From NCBI GenBank assembly GCA_947034885.2, contig OX344753.2, positions 25,932,347 through 25,996,346 on the forward strand: DNA of 64,000 bases, read 5' to 3'. This document shows positions 24,128 to 36,200 of the stretch, one piece after another (position 1 is the stretch's first letter; each line of letters begins with the position of its first letter). The notes under the pieces are model-generated. The model saw nothing but the letters and a program-made list of their open reading frames with translations. It ran no database searches and was not told where the DNA came from. The stretch comes from Thuidium tamariscinum (lineage: Eukaryota > Streptophyta > Bryopsida > Hypnales > Thuidiaceae). The position numbers were made by a program, and so were the translations under genes.

Positions 24128-25049
24128 CCCCTAAAGGACCAAACTGCGTTTTTTTGGCAACATAGCGATTTTGGGCAGCTCACTACAGATGGAGTTTTTG
24201 TTTTTTTTCATTGAAATTTTCACACCATGTGCCCAAGGAGTAGCTTTAAGGCCTAACAATTTTCATAACTTTTGACTACATGGTCAAAAAATTATTGCAT
24301 GATATGTAGTTTTCATTGGTTGGCAGGCAACCCAAAAATTTCTTATAAATGTTTTTTTTTCAAAATTCAAAATTCAAAATTGGTTTTCTAGATGTATATA
24401 TATGCAGAAAGCTCTGAATCACTCCATTTTGATTTATGAGATGAAAGTTATAAAGAGATTTAGTGTGCGGGCGGTTATGGATTCTCTACTCTAAAATAAA
24501 CCTTGAAAGCCTTTATTTTTCTCAATTTTAAATATTTTTGAAAAAAAATTAAAACTTTGGATGTTGATTGTTTGTCACAATATTACAACCATTGGATTGA
24601 CATTTTTTTATTCTATAAATAAAATTTTAACAATTTAGTATTTTGAATCACTCTCTACTTCTTCCTACTTATTAATTTTTTCCTATATGTTGTACAATTC
24701 CAAATGATGCGAAATTTTTTGAGCATATAGCCAACTTGCCGTGAAGAATGAATCCAAAGAAGCACCACCATTTTGGACATTTTTTCATAGAAATGTGACC
24801 TTGTGAAGTGCAGCTGCCCGCTTTTTTGCAGGGACAAAAAAAGGTTTTTTGTCAATTCAAATGCTAATATCTTGCAATCTATACGGTGAAAAATTCTGAA
24901 ATTTTTTCTACATATTTTCACACAAGTGTACTATAAGATCTTACAGTTACATGTGTCTAAATTATTTTTTTTCAAAAATTTGGTGCTTGAGGTAGAAATG
25001 GCAGTTTTGGTGTGTTTTTGGTGAAGACATAGTCTCTGACCTTTAGGGG
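24128..25049. mobile_element. TTAA-flanked element T, 922 bp, best-preserved ends
   Basis: The ends are CCCCTAAAGGACC and CCTTTAGGGG, with TTAA on both sides (24124-24127, 25050-25053). The interior includes the family signature near AAGATCTTACAGTTACAT. No coding capacity for a transposase is seen. Confidence 0.82.
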
Positions 25050-25621
25050 TTAACTTTATAATCATATTTGCATAGGAACGAAGTGGGCACTTAACGCATT
25101 GTTAATACTAGTATTTGAAGGAGCAATTCATGCAATGAGCTTTAAACGAGCAAGGCTAAGCTTGCAAATCTTAAGGTTTGTTCCCACATTGTTTCACTTG
25201 CCCTCACAAGATCATTCCACACAAAAACTTTTAAAAAAATTGATACTAAATGGTCAAAATTAAGAAACGGAGTTTTTTTGTGGAATAGAGATTCTATCTG
25301 ATTTGGAGCTTTTTAGTGGAACAAAGGGAATATGAATTTTTTTTAAAGATTCATTATAATTATTATTGGAAAAGAGCAGTGACCATAAAAGATTCATTAT
25401 TTTTTTTAAGGTGGGGTGGGGTAGAAGTCTCCGTCTTGGCATTGTAAGTACACTCAATAATAAAAGTAGAATTCTGAGACCCCATTGATTTCATTAAACT
25501 ATTATTGTAGCTCAACTTACCCACAACACAACAATGTTTTTTTTGCCCAGACCCACCCCCCTTCAGTCCATCCAGCATGTGCATTTAGTGGGGCAGTCCA
25601 TTACAAGAAAAGGTTCGAAGG

Positions 25622-26002
25622 TTGGGGCAACAAAGTCAAGCCAAAATTGAGCTGGCTGACGGCTCTTTGAAGTTCATTATTTGCGTACAATGTCACCACT
25701 TATGCCCAATTCAAAGTTCCACTAAAATCATGTGTCCTGGTGGTGGTAGAGACATCAGCGGTAACACTTGCTACCCATTCCTGTTAGCCCAGAAACGCTG
25801 TGCCGGTCACCATGTGAATGGTTTGCTTAAGGAAATACCACAAGCACTCATTGGAAGTCAAACCTATGACCTCAGGGAAGCTTCTCCTTGGCAGGTCTGG
25901 TATAAAGGAAAGGACCAAATGAAGAAAAACTTGCCAATTCTAGCTGGTAAGCAGACACTAGCAGCTGTTGACAAGCCCCCTGCCTCGCTTGCAAAGTTGT
26001 GA
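25622..26002 (+). other. Unassigned 126-codon open frame
   Basis: A cysteine pattern CVQCHHLCP near residue 21 and RCAGHH near 58 could suggest a fragment of a cysteine-rich protein, but no family fits. It ends just before a tiny retroposon insertion (26019-26073) and may be host unique sequence or a decayed element. Confidence 0.15.
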
Positions 26003-26018
26003 TGTAAAATCTTCCCTT

Positions 26019-26073
26019 GTTTTTATGGCAATGAAATTCCCTTTCATTTGTTTCGGAAAAAAAACAAAAAAAG
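26019..26073 (+). mobile_element. 55-bp 5'-truncated retroposon tail with target duplication
   Basis: GCAATGAAATTCCCTTTCAT is followed by an A-rich tail (GGAAAAAAAACAAAAAAA). Flanks are TCTTCCCTT at 26010-26018 and 26074-26082, exact over nine bases. Confidence 0.8.
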
Positions 26074-26550
26074 TCTTCCCTTCAAATTATTCTGTCCATT
26101 AAAACTTGTGGTGTATGAGACTTCTGCAAATTGAGTAACACCCCATATGACCCGAGTCACCGTAATGTCAGAGCTCGAGTGATCAAGCATGCTGGATGTT
26201 GACGGTGCACATGGCTCTGTTTTGTTGCAAGAGGCCTCATTGCACAAAACAAACCCTACTTCTTGGGCACTGCCCTTTCCACAAGACTTTTGTATGGGCG
26301 GGGCTTCAAGCCACAATCAATTCGTTTGCTTTTGGGCCAGATAAAATTCTATCGCCATCACCCACCCCAAACTGCCCCAGGTGTGGAGAGGAAGCTTCGG
26401 CGGTAGTTAGTTAGACCCCGCCAATATGGGAGCACCCGCACCCCCACATGCTGGGTGCAGCCTCAACAACTCCGCATGGGAGGCCACTAAACCCGTCCCC
26501 CGAAGTGGGACGAGTAGGTGGGATTTACCCCAGGGTGGATGCTGAAATTT

Positions 26551-26664
26551 TATTTAATTTGCAAATTCTGAATTCATATTTGCGATCGGGGACCCCAAAT
26601 TAGCTAGGAGTGGTCAGGAACATACCCCAAAACACAGCACAAAATAGGGGGCTTTTTTACTTTT
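26551..26664. repeat. Dispersed repeat H, copy 2
   Basis: This copy matches 149-262 and is better preserved (GATCGGGGACCCCAAATTAG, then CACAGCACAAAATAGGGGGC). The GC-rich stretch just before it (about 26370-26540) has plant-retroposon-like text (TGGGAGGCCACTAAACCCGT) and may belong to the same element. I could not settle its class. Confidence 0.65.
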
Positions 26665-26772
26665 ATCTTTAGGTAACTTGAGTTTTATCTTGTTGGTCCT
26701 ACTTTGTCAGATAGATGTAGTGTCTTGTCTTAAAGTGGGCCTTGTGGAAAACTGCAGTCCATTGTTAACCTA

Positions 26773-27099
26773 AGGGAGGAGGCTCGAAAACCGCTCAGGC
26801 TCCAAAACCGCTCACCTTCTGAAATGTATATATCTGGTACATGATGTTTTTTGATCTTTACAGTAATGTACAAACAGTGAACATTTTAGGGGGGTGGGCG
26901 GTTTTGGAGCCCTATGCCATATTGACTTCAGAAATTCATAACTAACTCTACAGAGCTCCAAAAAATATGAAACGACTTGGGTTAGATGCATATTCAAGTT
27001 GTCTTTCAAGAAAAATTCACTGGAAAATACTTCAAGATGTTTGACCTGCCCAAAATTCTGTTCCAGCCCTTAGATGGTCGGTTTATGGACCTCCTCCCT
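26773..27099. mobile_element. Element D2, 327 bp
   Basis: AGGGAGGAGGCTCGAAAACC and GGTTTATGGACCTCCTCCCT, with TA at 26771-26772 and 27100-27101. The interior has AAAAAATATGAAACGACTTG, shared with all D copies. A partial D-like stretch without ends follows at about 27340-27515. Confidence 0.82.
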
Positions 27100-27101
27100 T
27101 A

Positions 27102-28951
27102 CTCTCACAAAACCTTGAGTTCTTCAAATAATACCAAAAGGTCAAATGAAAGGGACGACAACAATGAGTGAAGGCTTCTTCAACATAAAACGGTGAAGAA
27201 TTCTACTCAACCCTCCACTTGTAATCCCTTATAGAAGACTCAATTTTGCATGTTATTTTGTAATGTCAAGGAGGAAGTGCTCATATAGTAAGTTTCTAAA
27301 AGCGATCACCAACTAAGAGGTGTAAATTGCAATCTCAAGGTAGGGATGCTTTGATGTCCTTGAGTGATTTTGACTTCAAAATTCATGACTAATTCCTCAA
27401 GAATATGCTCCCAAAAATATGAAACAAGTTGGGGTAGATGCAACTTCTATTTTCTTACAACAAAATTTCAAAGGAAATTAATTCAAGGGATTTGGCACTT
27501 CCAAAAATTAGAATAAATTCGTAAATGATTTCTTTATGCACTTCCTACCTTAGTAAATACTTTACTAAATGTGAAATTGGGTTGAAAAGTCACAATTTTG
27601 TTGAGAATACCATCACATGGCTTCTATACATGGCAAAAGACTCATTCATTATTCCACTATCTATTCCACTTTGGGATTATTACTCTAAGCTTGTAAGAAA
27701 TCAAGACACACAATAGTATCGAAATTGAATAGGGTAGTTTCCACCTACGAACAACTATGGGAAGCCATATGTTCTTTTACATCAATGTCTTATACTATAT
27801 TTTTATTTATTTTCAAATGAACTTATCGAAGTATTTATAGAATATTCTTTAATTTGTTGTTATGTTTGAGAGGGATGCAAATTCAATAAGTCAAAATGTA
27901 TGCACTAGTCAAATCGTCAATAATGGTCAACATTGCCTTAGTTACCTTATAAACTACTTTTTCTCCATACTAACCTTTGTTTAATGATCTTCTATGAAAT
28001 TCTTGTTGTGCATACTTAGACAAATAAACATTAAATTAGCAAAATGGTAATCTTTGAACACTAGCTTGCAATATCAAAGTTTGGTGTTAAATGCCCATAC
28101 AACACCTACTCTTGGCATATCACCTACTCCGTGAAGTGAAATGTTTTAAATGAGCAACTTGATTATTTCAACAAGGAGTGGTTAGAAATTACCAAAATTA
28201 ATCCTTGAAATCCCAAGAGTCTACTTAGAAGATTCTTAAAGGTCCACACAAGTACCTACAAGCTCAATTTTTGACAATTTTTTGAATTTTTTTGAAAATA
28301 TAGGAAAACTAATTAAATTTGTCGTAAATGTAATTTTTATTTGATTTGGTGCTTAGAGCAGTAGTTATGGTCACAACAAGCCAAATCAAGCAGTGGTTTG
28401 CAACAAAAAACACAAAAAAGAATTGTAGTAGCTTTTTTGAAATATTGATTCTCATAGGAAATACTTTTGTCTACATGGAAAATTTTGACTTAGTAAAATT
28501 GAACTAGTGACAAGAAAATTTTGGAGGATCTTGTTTTTGAGGCAATCATAGCATTGTGATAAAAAATAACTTAAAATATTTTTTTTAACTTAATTTTTAT
28601 AATTTTTAAGAAAAAAAGTTGCACATTATTTATTTTGCTTTCTAGAAAAATTTGGCCATTGGGATAAGTTTATTTTAATTCTATCTTAGAACTATCAACA
28701 ATTGATTTGTTCCTTTGAACTTGTACAAGCTTTATTAACTTAACAATCTCTCAAAGATTGAAAATGAAAAGTTCTTTCTTTGATTTTTTTTTCCAAATTC
28801 TCAACTCAATTATTCAACATGAAATTTTTTAATTTGCAATCTATAAAACCAAAAAGAATCTAAGTTGTTGTAGTCAAGCTAAGAGCAAAAAATAGATATT
28901 TTTTCCATTTTAAACATTTGTATTTTGTGATCAATAGGGTCAAAGCATGGA
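27102..28951. other. AT-rich intergenic DNA
   Basis: A D-like remnant lies at 27340-27515. No gene is seen. Confidence 0.5.
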
Positions 28952-29505
28952 TTGCAATTATGTGAGCATAGAAGCATAAGAGGATTTATGGCCATTTTAA
29001 AAGATTGCAAGTTTCTAAACGCTAGGAACGATGTGAATGTTGAGACATCAACATGGTGATGTATGCATTAGAAAATATTAATTAATTAATGATTTTAATT
29101 AATGATTTTTAAAAAATTGGAAAAAATTGGAAAAAAATTTAATCATTTTATTTCTTTTTGATCCATTCTGAAAATTTTGGGAAATTTTAATTTTTTGAAA
29201 TTCAAAGATTCAGACCAATAGGGATTGGTCTATAGCGATAGGAACAGTTTCAAGGAACAACCTTGATATGGTCTTCCAAGGGGCCCAAAAATCCTCTTAT
29301 GTGTGAGTCCATGAGCCTATAAGACTATACACCTATGATATAAGTATCTACATTCTAGTAACCTTCTATGTTAATAGTACATGTGTGCTATAAATACCTA
29401 TATTATAGGTGTTTATGTTATAAACACCTTCAATGGTTACATGATACCTACTTATGTATATGCTTAAGGCTCACATGCTCACACTTTCATACTCACATTC
29501 TAGCA
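28952..29505. mobile_element. Element A1, interrupted by element B1
   Basis: The left end is TTGCAATTATGTGAGCATAG and the right end is TCATACTCACATTCTAGCA. Direct repeats with GGGTCAAAG in common (28937-28945, 29512-29520) sit within about 20 bases of partial flank similarity. Removing B1 joins GAGCATAGAAG to TGTGAGTCC, as in uninterrupted A copies. Confidence 0.75.
28979..29297. mobile_element. Element B1, 319 bp, mariner-type miniature element
   Basis: AGAGGATTTATGGCC and GGGGCCCAAAAATCCTCT are flanked by TA (28977-28978, 29298-29299). A TA duplication suggests Tc1/mariner. It is inserted into element A1. Confidence 0.75.
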
Positions 29506-29525
29506 CCATTGGGGTCAAAGTTTAT

Positions 29526-32500
29526 AAAATTTATTTTAGACATTGCAAAATCCTAAAGTTAAATACAAAAGTTTAATTTTTTTTGTAGTTGGCATTAAAA
29601 ATGGAAATTTTGAATGGTTTTTGACCAAAAAAAGAATGACTTTTGGACTTAAGAGGAACAAAATGCAATGAATAAATACATGATTTTCAATTTATATTTT
29701 AGTATTATAATAGGATTTTTATGAGGAATTTAATGAGCTTTTTCAATGTAAAAATGACACACATTAGAATTAGAGGTATTCTTTTAGCTAAATAAAATAA
29801 AAAACATGCTACAATAATGTGGTTTATTTATCTTATTTTCGAATAAGTTGTACATTCATTTTTTTTTAAACAATTTGGAATCCAACATTTGGTTTTGAAT
29901 AAAATTTACTATAGAAATTAGTTTATAAATATTGAATATTTGAATCTTTTATACTTTTGTTTATATCATTTATTTTCTAACTACTAGTAGTTTAGTATCA
30001 ATTTAGTAGTTTTATTGATGTTTTTGTTAAATGATAAGTACATAATGAATAACCATAGAACTAGTGTCGAAAGGTCATGAGATTAACATTGCATTTAACC
30101 TTTTGTATAATTTAATATTTTAAATCTTAAATAATTTATATGTTAGCATTGATTCAATGTTAAAATTTATTGAATATAATGAAATTTTTATTCAATATTG
30201 AAATTTTTACAAATAGAGTCTAATACTTACTTAAAGATTAAATAATTGAAAAAATCTAAATTTTTCTATTGAACACATGTAGGTTGAAACTTGTTTAAAC
30301 TAGTATTTTTTTTAAACACATGGACCAATTCTATTGATTAAACTAGTATTTTTGACACACTACAATTTTAATGTCACAATTTTGCATCACCATTGGAGAA
30401 GCTTGTAATTTTCTAGTATCACAACAAAACATCATTATTTTGTGACATTATACAACTATAATGTCATTATTTGCCGTGCAATGACTAAAGCATCATAATT
30501 TTGAAGCCATTATTGTCTATCCTTTTTTCTATATTTTAGACTTGAATAGGCATCTATGCTATCAAGAATTATACAAGTTTCCAATAATAACCACCAACAC
30601 TACTGAAAATTGCCACAAGTCTTTAAGATCAACCACCTACACCAGCCAAAATTGTTGAAGAACAATCAAGGACTGGTAAAGACTTAATAAGGTACAATTT
30701 CTACTAATGATTTTTGAATTTAATTGATATTTATTGCATACTCATAGATATATTCTTGTATATTAACAAATATACATTTCCATTGTTACACCACAAGTAT
30801 AGAGTCATATTTTTTGAAGCACCATAGATGGTTTGAAGCCATTTTTGTTTGTCCTTCATCTAATTTAGGCCTTGAATAGTCACTTTCACCATCTAAAAAT
30901 ACCATAAGTTTCAAGCAACCAATGGAAGTTAATAAGTTCTTTTGGACAAAAATTTAAGCATTACAAATTTTTAATGATTGTTAACTTTAAAGTCTCCAAA
31001 GTTTGAAACTTTGAATTAAGGATCATTTATAGCTTGATGAACAACATAATTTTAATCTATAATCAATATGTCATGGAGGCTTTTGTGAAGTATGGGGCTT
31101 AAAAATACCCTACTCTTCTAATTTTGATTCTTTTGTAGGTACAAGAGAAAAATTCATTTACTATTTTAATTAAATCAAAAGTGGTTTAGTTGAATTGTTT
31201 GTATATTGACAAATAAATGTTTTCAAATGGAAGGCAACAATTAAAGCATAATAGTTGTGAAGCGTCACAAATAAAGCATCATAATTTTGAGCACTTGTGA
31301 CTTAAATATCATAATTGAAACTTGCAAGTAAATGCTCAACCATGCATTGGATATACAATGACAATGAATGTTGTGAAAAGTGAACTTTAGCCTAAATATA
31401 TTCATTGAAGAAGTTATAAGAAAAATTGTATAATATATTATTAGAAACACAGCATAAAATTCTACGTGATTGATGATATAGATATTTAGGAAGGGTTCTA
31501 TTTTCATGTAATAACATTTCCAAAATAATATTTTTATGTTTAATTTCAGGACTTGAGGCTAAATATGATTTATCTTTTTTGGCTTTGATTTAATGAAATG
31601 CATGATTGTTGTTTTGTCTTCCCATCATTAATTTCAATCAAATGAAAAAATAAGATGAAGATTCATGTAATTGACTTTTAGATTATTGTTTGTTGAGGCA
31701 GTAACTGCCTCTTTTTGTCACATTATCACATTATCAATTGTTTGATTGAAGTTCAATTTTTTATTTAATAAAAATAGTACCTAAGGGTTCTTCATCTAAT
31801 GAAAACTTCAATTAAAAAGGAATATATGGTTTTGTGCCTAAAATACATATGGACTACACCTAAAAGCCTAAGGTTGAATCTGTGCACATCTACACTAAAA
31901 GCTTTAACTTATGCATTATGTTTAATAAATGTATGTTAATCCTTTAGATCCAAAAAGAGCCAAAAGTAGTCATTCCAAATATGCAATTTTGAATATGCGA
32001 AAATCTAACACTCCATATAAACTATATGGATGCAGTGCATCAAATGGTACAAGGTTCTTTGCAATTCAAGCTCTAGAAAATTTCTAGATACCTCAAAATA
32101 TACTAGTAATACTGACAAAAATTGATAAAGATGAATTCATATTCCACAATACTAGTCTCAAATGATTTCCTTGTTCTAAATTCTTCATTCAGAATTTAAT
32201 CCATGTGTAATTAACTAATTCCTAACTTTTTCACATAATTATAGACGTTTGTTGTAATTGAGAATGTATATCACCAAGCAACCGACACATGTCAATTTTA
32301 AATGAAACTATTATTATTTGAATTGATGATGATGATTTTGATCCATTTTTGTAACTCAAAAGTCTACATTTAGATTATATATATTTCATATTTTCATCAT
32401 TCACCAACAAATGCAAAATTGATTTTCAACTTCAGATTTTTCCATAATTAGTTAAATATTAGATAATATCATTAGGATTTTTTGTTTCTGGAAAAGAAAT

Positions 32501-33401
32501 GAGAGAGGATATGGGTGACACATTTATTTATTTTTCATTGGGCACAAACAACCCTTTTTTTTCCGGCACCATGGGACCAAATTGCACCATTTCAAAGTAA
32601 ATATCTTTTTTTCCGCTAGATAAAAGTAATCTTTTTCCACCAAATATTTTCCAATTCTCTTTAAAATATAAATGAAGCTACCAAATTTGGATGATAAAGT
32701 GTATGAATATGATGGGAAAGTGTTTTTAAGTCCCAAAGATAGATGAACGTAGAAATATAATGCTTCACCAAATTTGAAGTGATCGCCATCTTGGCACTTT
32801 CTCAAAAGGTAAGAAAAAAAGGGTTGGGCCCAAATGGAAGGATTTTGTATTTTTGTTTCAAATTTTTAAATGAAGGAGGTTTGATTCGCTCCTCTAATTT
32901 TATAAAGTGACCAAGACAGACCTTTTTTCAAAGTCACTGTAATAAGTACAACTATCTTAGCAAGGACCATGTCAAATTGACAAACCTCACTAATTTCATA
33001 CCAAATCATGCAATGAACAGACCTCCCCCCCAATTACAGTAATTGCCAATTTAAATTGAATCAGTGAGTGAGTGAAGGCGTAAGTCACTATTCCTCGGCT
33101 CCATATGGCAAATGGTGACGTCACCCTTCTCCTTGCAGTTGGTCCATTGCCCGGATGTAGAAATTAGTGGCTTTAGTGGGCATGTCTCTACAGTGTTTGG
33201 GTCATAAATAGAAAATGGGGAAAAGTAAAAGTAAAAGTAAAAGTAATAAAATTAGGGTACTCACTGTGGACCGCCTTGAATGCAATCGATCCCGGATTAC
33301 TAGCCAATAATTCTGCTCACAATTTGATTCAACACTTGGATTGGGGGTCAACCAATAGTGAGAGTTCCTCAGCAGTTATTTAAATTTTAAAAATAAAATT
33401 G
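29526..33401. other. AT-rich intergenic DNA
   Basis: Two diverged copies of a block of about 95 bases occur at 30503-30600 and 30826-30920 (GAAGCCATTATTGTCTATCC and GAAGCCATTTTTGTTTGTCC). A faintly G-like stretch is at 32521-32815. No gene is seen. Confidence 0.45.
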
Positions 33402-33575
33402 ACACAAATGAAACGAATTCCACTGCAGAAATAAAGAATTAGGTTAAATTTAAATACCCTCTTTAATGTACTTCACTAGGATAGACTCAAAGTCTAGTCT
33501 TTGTTGTAGAAGAACTTGAAAATTATTTTGGAGAAAAGGGCAAATTACATGTAGTTTTTAATGGAAAAACACAAA

Positions 33576-33822
33576 TGTTAGTATGTGAGCTTAGGATCTT
33601 GAGCACCAAAGCACCTATATTATAGTAACTTATATTATTGACACTTTTTGTGGTCATAGATTGCTTGTATTTTAAATACTTATATTATATGGCACCTATA
33701 TTGTAGGACACCTTCCATAGATATAGGTTACTTGTATTATCAATACATATAGGTACCTTCAATGGCTATAGGGTACCTATTTATACTTAGGTTTCAAGGC
33801 TTGTAGATTCACATTTCTAATA
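33576..33822. mobile_element. Element A2
   Basis: TGTTAGTATGTGAGC at the left and a decayed inverted end at the right. The interior has repeated CCTATATTATAG-like text, as in other A copies. The block before it (ATAGACTCAAAGTCTAGTC, 33481-33499) recurs at about 33832, so A2 and A3 lie in a partly duplicated stretch (33402-34360). Confidence 0.6.
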
Positions 33823-34103
33823 TCACATTTGACTAGGGTAGACTCAAAATCTAGTCTCTTTTTTGCAAATCTTGGAAGTTATCATTATTTTTATATTTAT
33901 TTATTTAATACAAATCAAACAAAATTTCATTGTTAAAGTTAAAATATCCCCTCCTGGAAATTATTTTTATTTTTATATTTATTTTTTTAACACAAATCAA
34001 ACAAAACTTCATTGTTAAGGTCAAAATACCCCCTCTAGTCACCTTGAAAGTTATTTAGAAAAAAATGGTACAACATATATATTTCTTTAATAGGCAAATA
34101 CAA

Positions 34104-34361
34104 TTGTTAGCATGTAAGCCTATGAGCCTAAGCATCTTTGTTATTGACACTTTTCATGATTGTGGGGTTCACGGGTTATAGCTACCTATATTATAGAATA
34201 CCTTCTATGGTTATAGGATTGTTGTGTTTATAATATCAACATTATAAAATACATTCTTTGGTTATAGGATACTTTTGTTATCAATATATATGTTACAAAG
34301 CACCTACCATGGTTGTGGGATATCTAATTATACTAAGGCTTAAGGCTTATAGGATGGCATT
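34104..34361. mobile_element. Element A3, right end decayed
   Basis: TTGTTAGCATGTAAGCCTAT opens the copy; the right inverted end is barely recognisable. It is preceded by two copies of an ACACAAATCAAACAAAATTTCATTG-like tail in the minus orientation at about 33903 and 33993. Confidence 0.5.
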
Positions 34362-35736
34362 CCTAAGCTTCATATGAGTTCCATTGATGTGCAAAAGAAC
34401 ATTATATATACTAGTTGTTTTCACAAATTGAGATTATACATTTTGAACTAGTGCATTTCTTTAATATCACAAGCAAGTAGCCTCAAAATGCATGTAGTTA
34501 CATGGACTTTTGTAATTATGTTGTAACAATTCAAATTTCCATGGAAGAAAGACATCAAAGTAATACACAAAGTTTTTCTATTCTCTTTATTCTTTATCAT
34601 CAAATTTCTATATTAAAAATAATGTCCTATCCTAGTTAGGGACTCCAACTATCTTTATTGGAGTTAGTCATTAGTGAAGAATGATATGTTTTTACACTAC
34701 ACCATAATCTTTGTTGAATTTAGCTTAATTTAATTTTGATTAATATTTATGATTTCCTTTTTGTAACTAGCACTCAATTGTACTTTTAAAAGAAGGTAAC
34801 ATGCAACTAGATTGGCAGTTTTTTTTGTTCAATTGGTGAAATGCTTAGATATATGCAATATAATACAACATTGAAGAGAAAGTTTGGAATTTCCAAGCTA
34901 GAATAGGACTTTCGTGGTGATTGTAATCGAGATAATCCTTCAATGACTACTACATAGTTGACTTGTCAACAATTTGTTGGATATCTTTCCTAGAATACCT
35001 AGTACCTTTTTACCAAAATTCAAATCCTTGTAAATTCATTTCAATCAAACTATCACCCAAAATAAGATCTACAAAAATTGACCATATTTGATAAATAGTA
35101 GAGATAGATTTGGAGTTGTAGGAAAATGAACAAATGATTTGAATGCACAATTGAAAAGATTATAATAGCCAAATAGAATAATCTTTCAAATTGGTTAGGT
35201 AAGATTTGAAGTGTTGGAACACTCAGGGATTAGGGAGACTATTTGTAAAATGATTAGGGCTCTACTACTCTTTGCACTATTTGTAATGAACAACTTAAGA
35301 TTTTAAAAATAATCTTTTAATTTTAATAATTAATAGTAGTTTAATAGCAAGAAATGACAATTCTTTTTGGTGGAACATATTGTAGTCATGAACCTTTACG
35401 GGTTTAAACTTCTATTATTGTAAATGCAAATTTAAATGCATTTTTCAATTTAGGTTGTACAATCTGCATTAATTCTTAATAAATTTCTACCTCGAAAAGC
35501 TTTCCAACTTTCAATAATGGTTCTTTGTGGTGTAGGTGACCATTCAAGGTGTAAATGCAAATGAATAGCTGTCTAATGTTGTAGTGGAGTTGCCTCCAAA
35601 TTATGACAATTTACCAGTAGAGTCTCAAAATTGTGATGTTTAGCTTGCGGCCCATCAATTGCAACCTACATTCATTAATACACGTGAAAAATTTGACACG
35701 ATACCAAACAGTATTAGCTAAACTAGCTCTAACCTA
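34362..35736. other. AT-rich intergenic DNA
   Basis: No repeat family or gene is recognised before the minisatellite. Confidence 0.5.
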
Positions 35737-36200
35737 AATTTGGTAAAAAACAAAGAATGTGATATTAGACGATCCATATTTTGGTAAAACAATCGAAGGA
35801 TGTGATATCAAAAGACCCATAATTTGATAAGAGATCAAAGGACATGATATTAGAGGACCTACAATTTGGTAAGAAAACAAAGGATGTGAGGATTAGAAGA
35901 CATATAATTTAGTAAGAAAACATAGGCTGTGATATTAGAGGACCTACAATTTGGTAAGAAACAAAGGATGTGATTAGTAGAGGATCCATAATTTAGTAAG
36001 AAAACAAAGGATGTGATTAGTAGAGGATCCATAATTTAGTAAGAAAACAAAGGATGTGATTAGTAGAGGATCCATAATTTAGTAAGAAAACAAAGGATGT
36101 GATTAGTAGAGAACCCATAATTTATTTAGAAAACAAAGGATGTGATATTAGAGGACCCACAATTTGGTAAGAAAACCACAAATGTGATATTAGAGAAGTT
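35737..36200. repeat. 43-bp minisatellite, about 10.5 units
   Basis: The unit is 43 bases, beginning AAAGGATGTGATTAGTAGAG and ending near AATTTAGTAAGAAAAC. The central units (about 35960-36090) are essentially identical. The outer units are diverged, reading GATATTAGAGGACC in place of GATTAGTAGAGGATCC, so growth was from the middle. The array ends about 850 bases before the SHINE start codon. Confidence 0.92.

Larger units (their letters stand above)
23486..25330. mobile_element. Stowaway-type element S with B2 and T nested inside
   Basis: CTCCCTCTGTTCCATTATAA at the left and TTTTAGTGGAACAAAGGGAA at the right are inverted and match the classic plant Stowaway terminus (CTCCCTCCGT type), with TA at 23484-23485 and 25331-25332. 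Subtracting B2 and the T copy with their target duplications leaves about 590 bases. Confidence 0.6.
25333..26770. other. Mixed-composition intergenic DNA
   Basis: This is more GC-rich than average. It contains the 126-codon frame, a tiny retroposon and repeat H. An STTAGACCCCGCC-like GC patch at 26400-26540 has no gene. Confidence 0.4.

Noticed and set aside
24124-25053. Reading the T family as PIF/Harbinger with TAA/TTA duplication
   Set aside because: The left side would be TAA and the right side TTA, which is not a direct repeat. TTAA on both sides fits every well-preserved copy.
30358-31330. Possible transposon around repeated ATAATTTTGAAGC-like text
   Set aside because: Some short blocks recur, but no paired ends or target duplication could be found.
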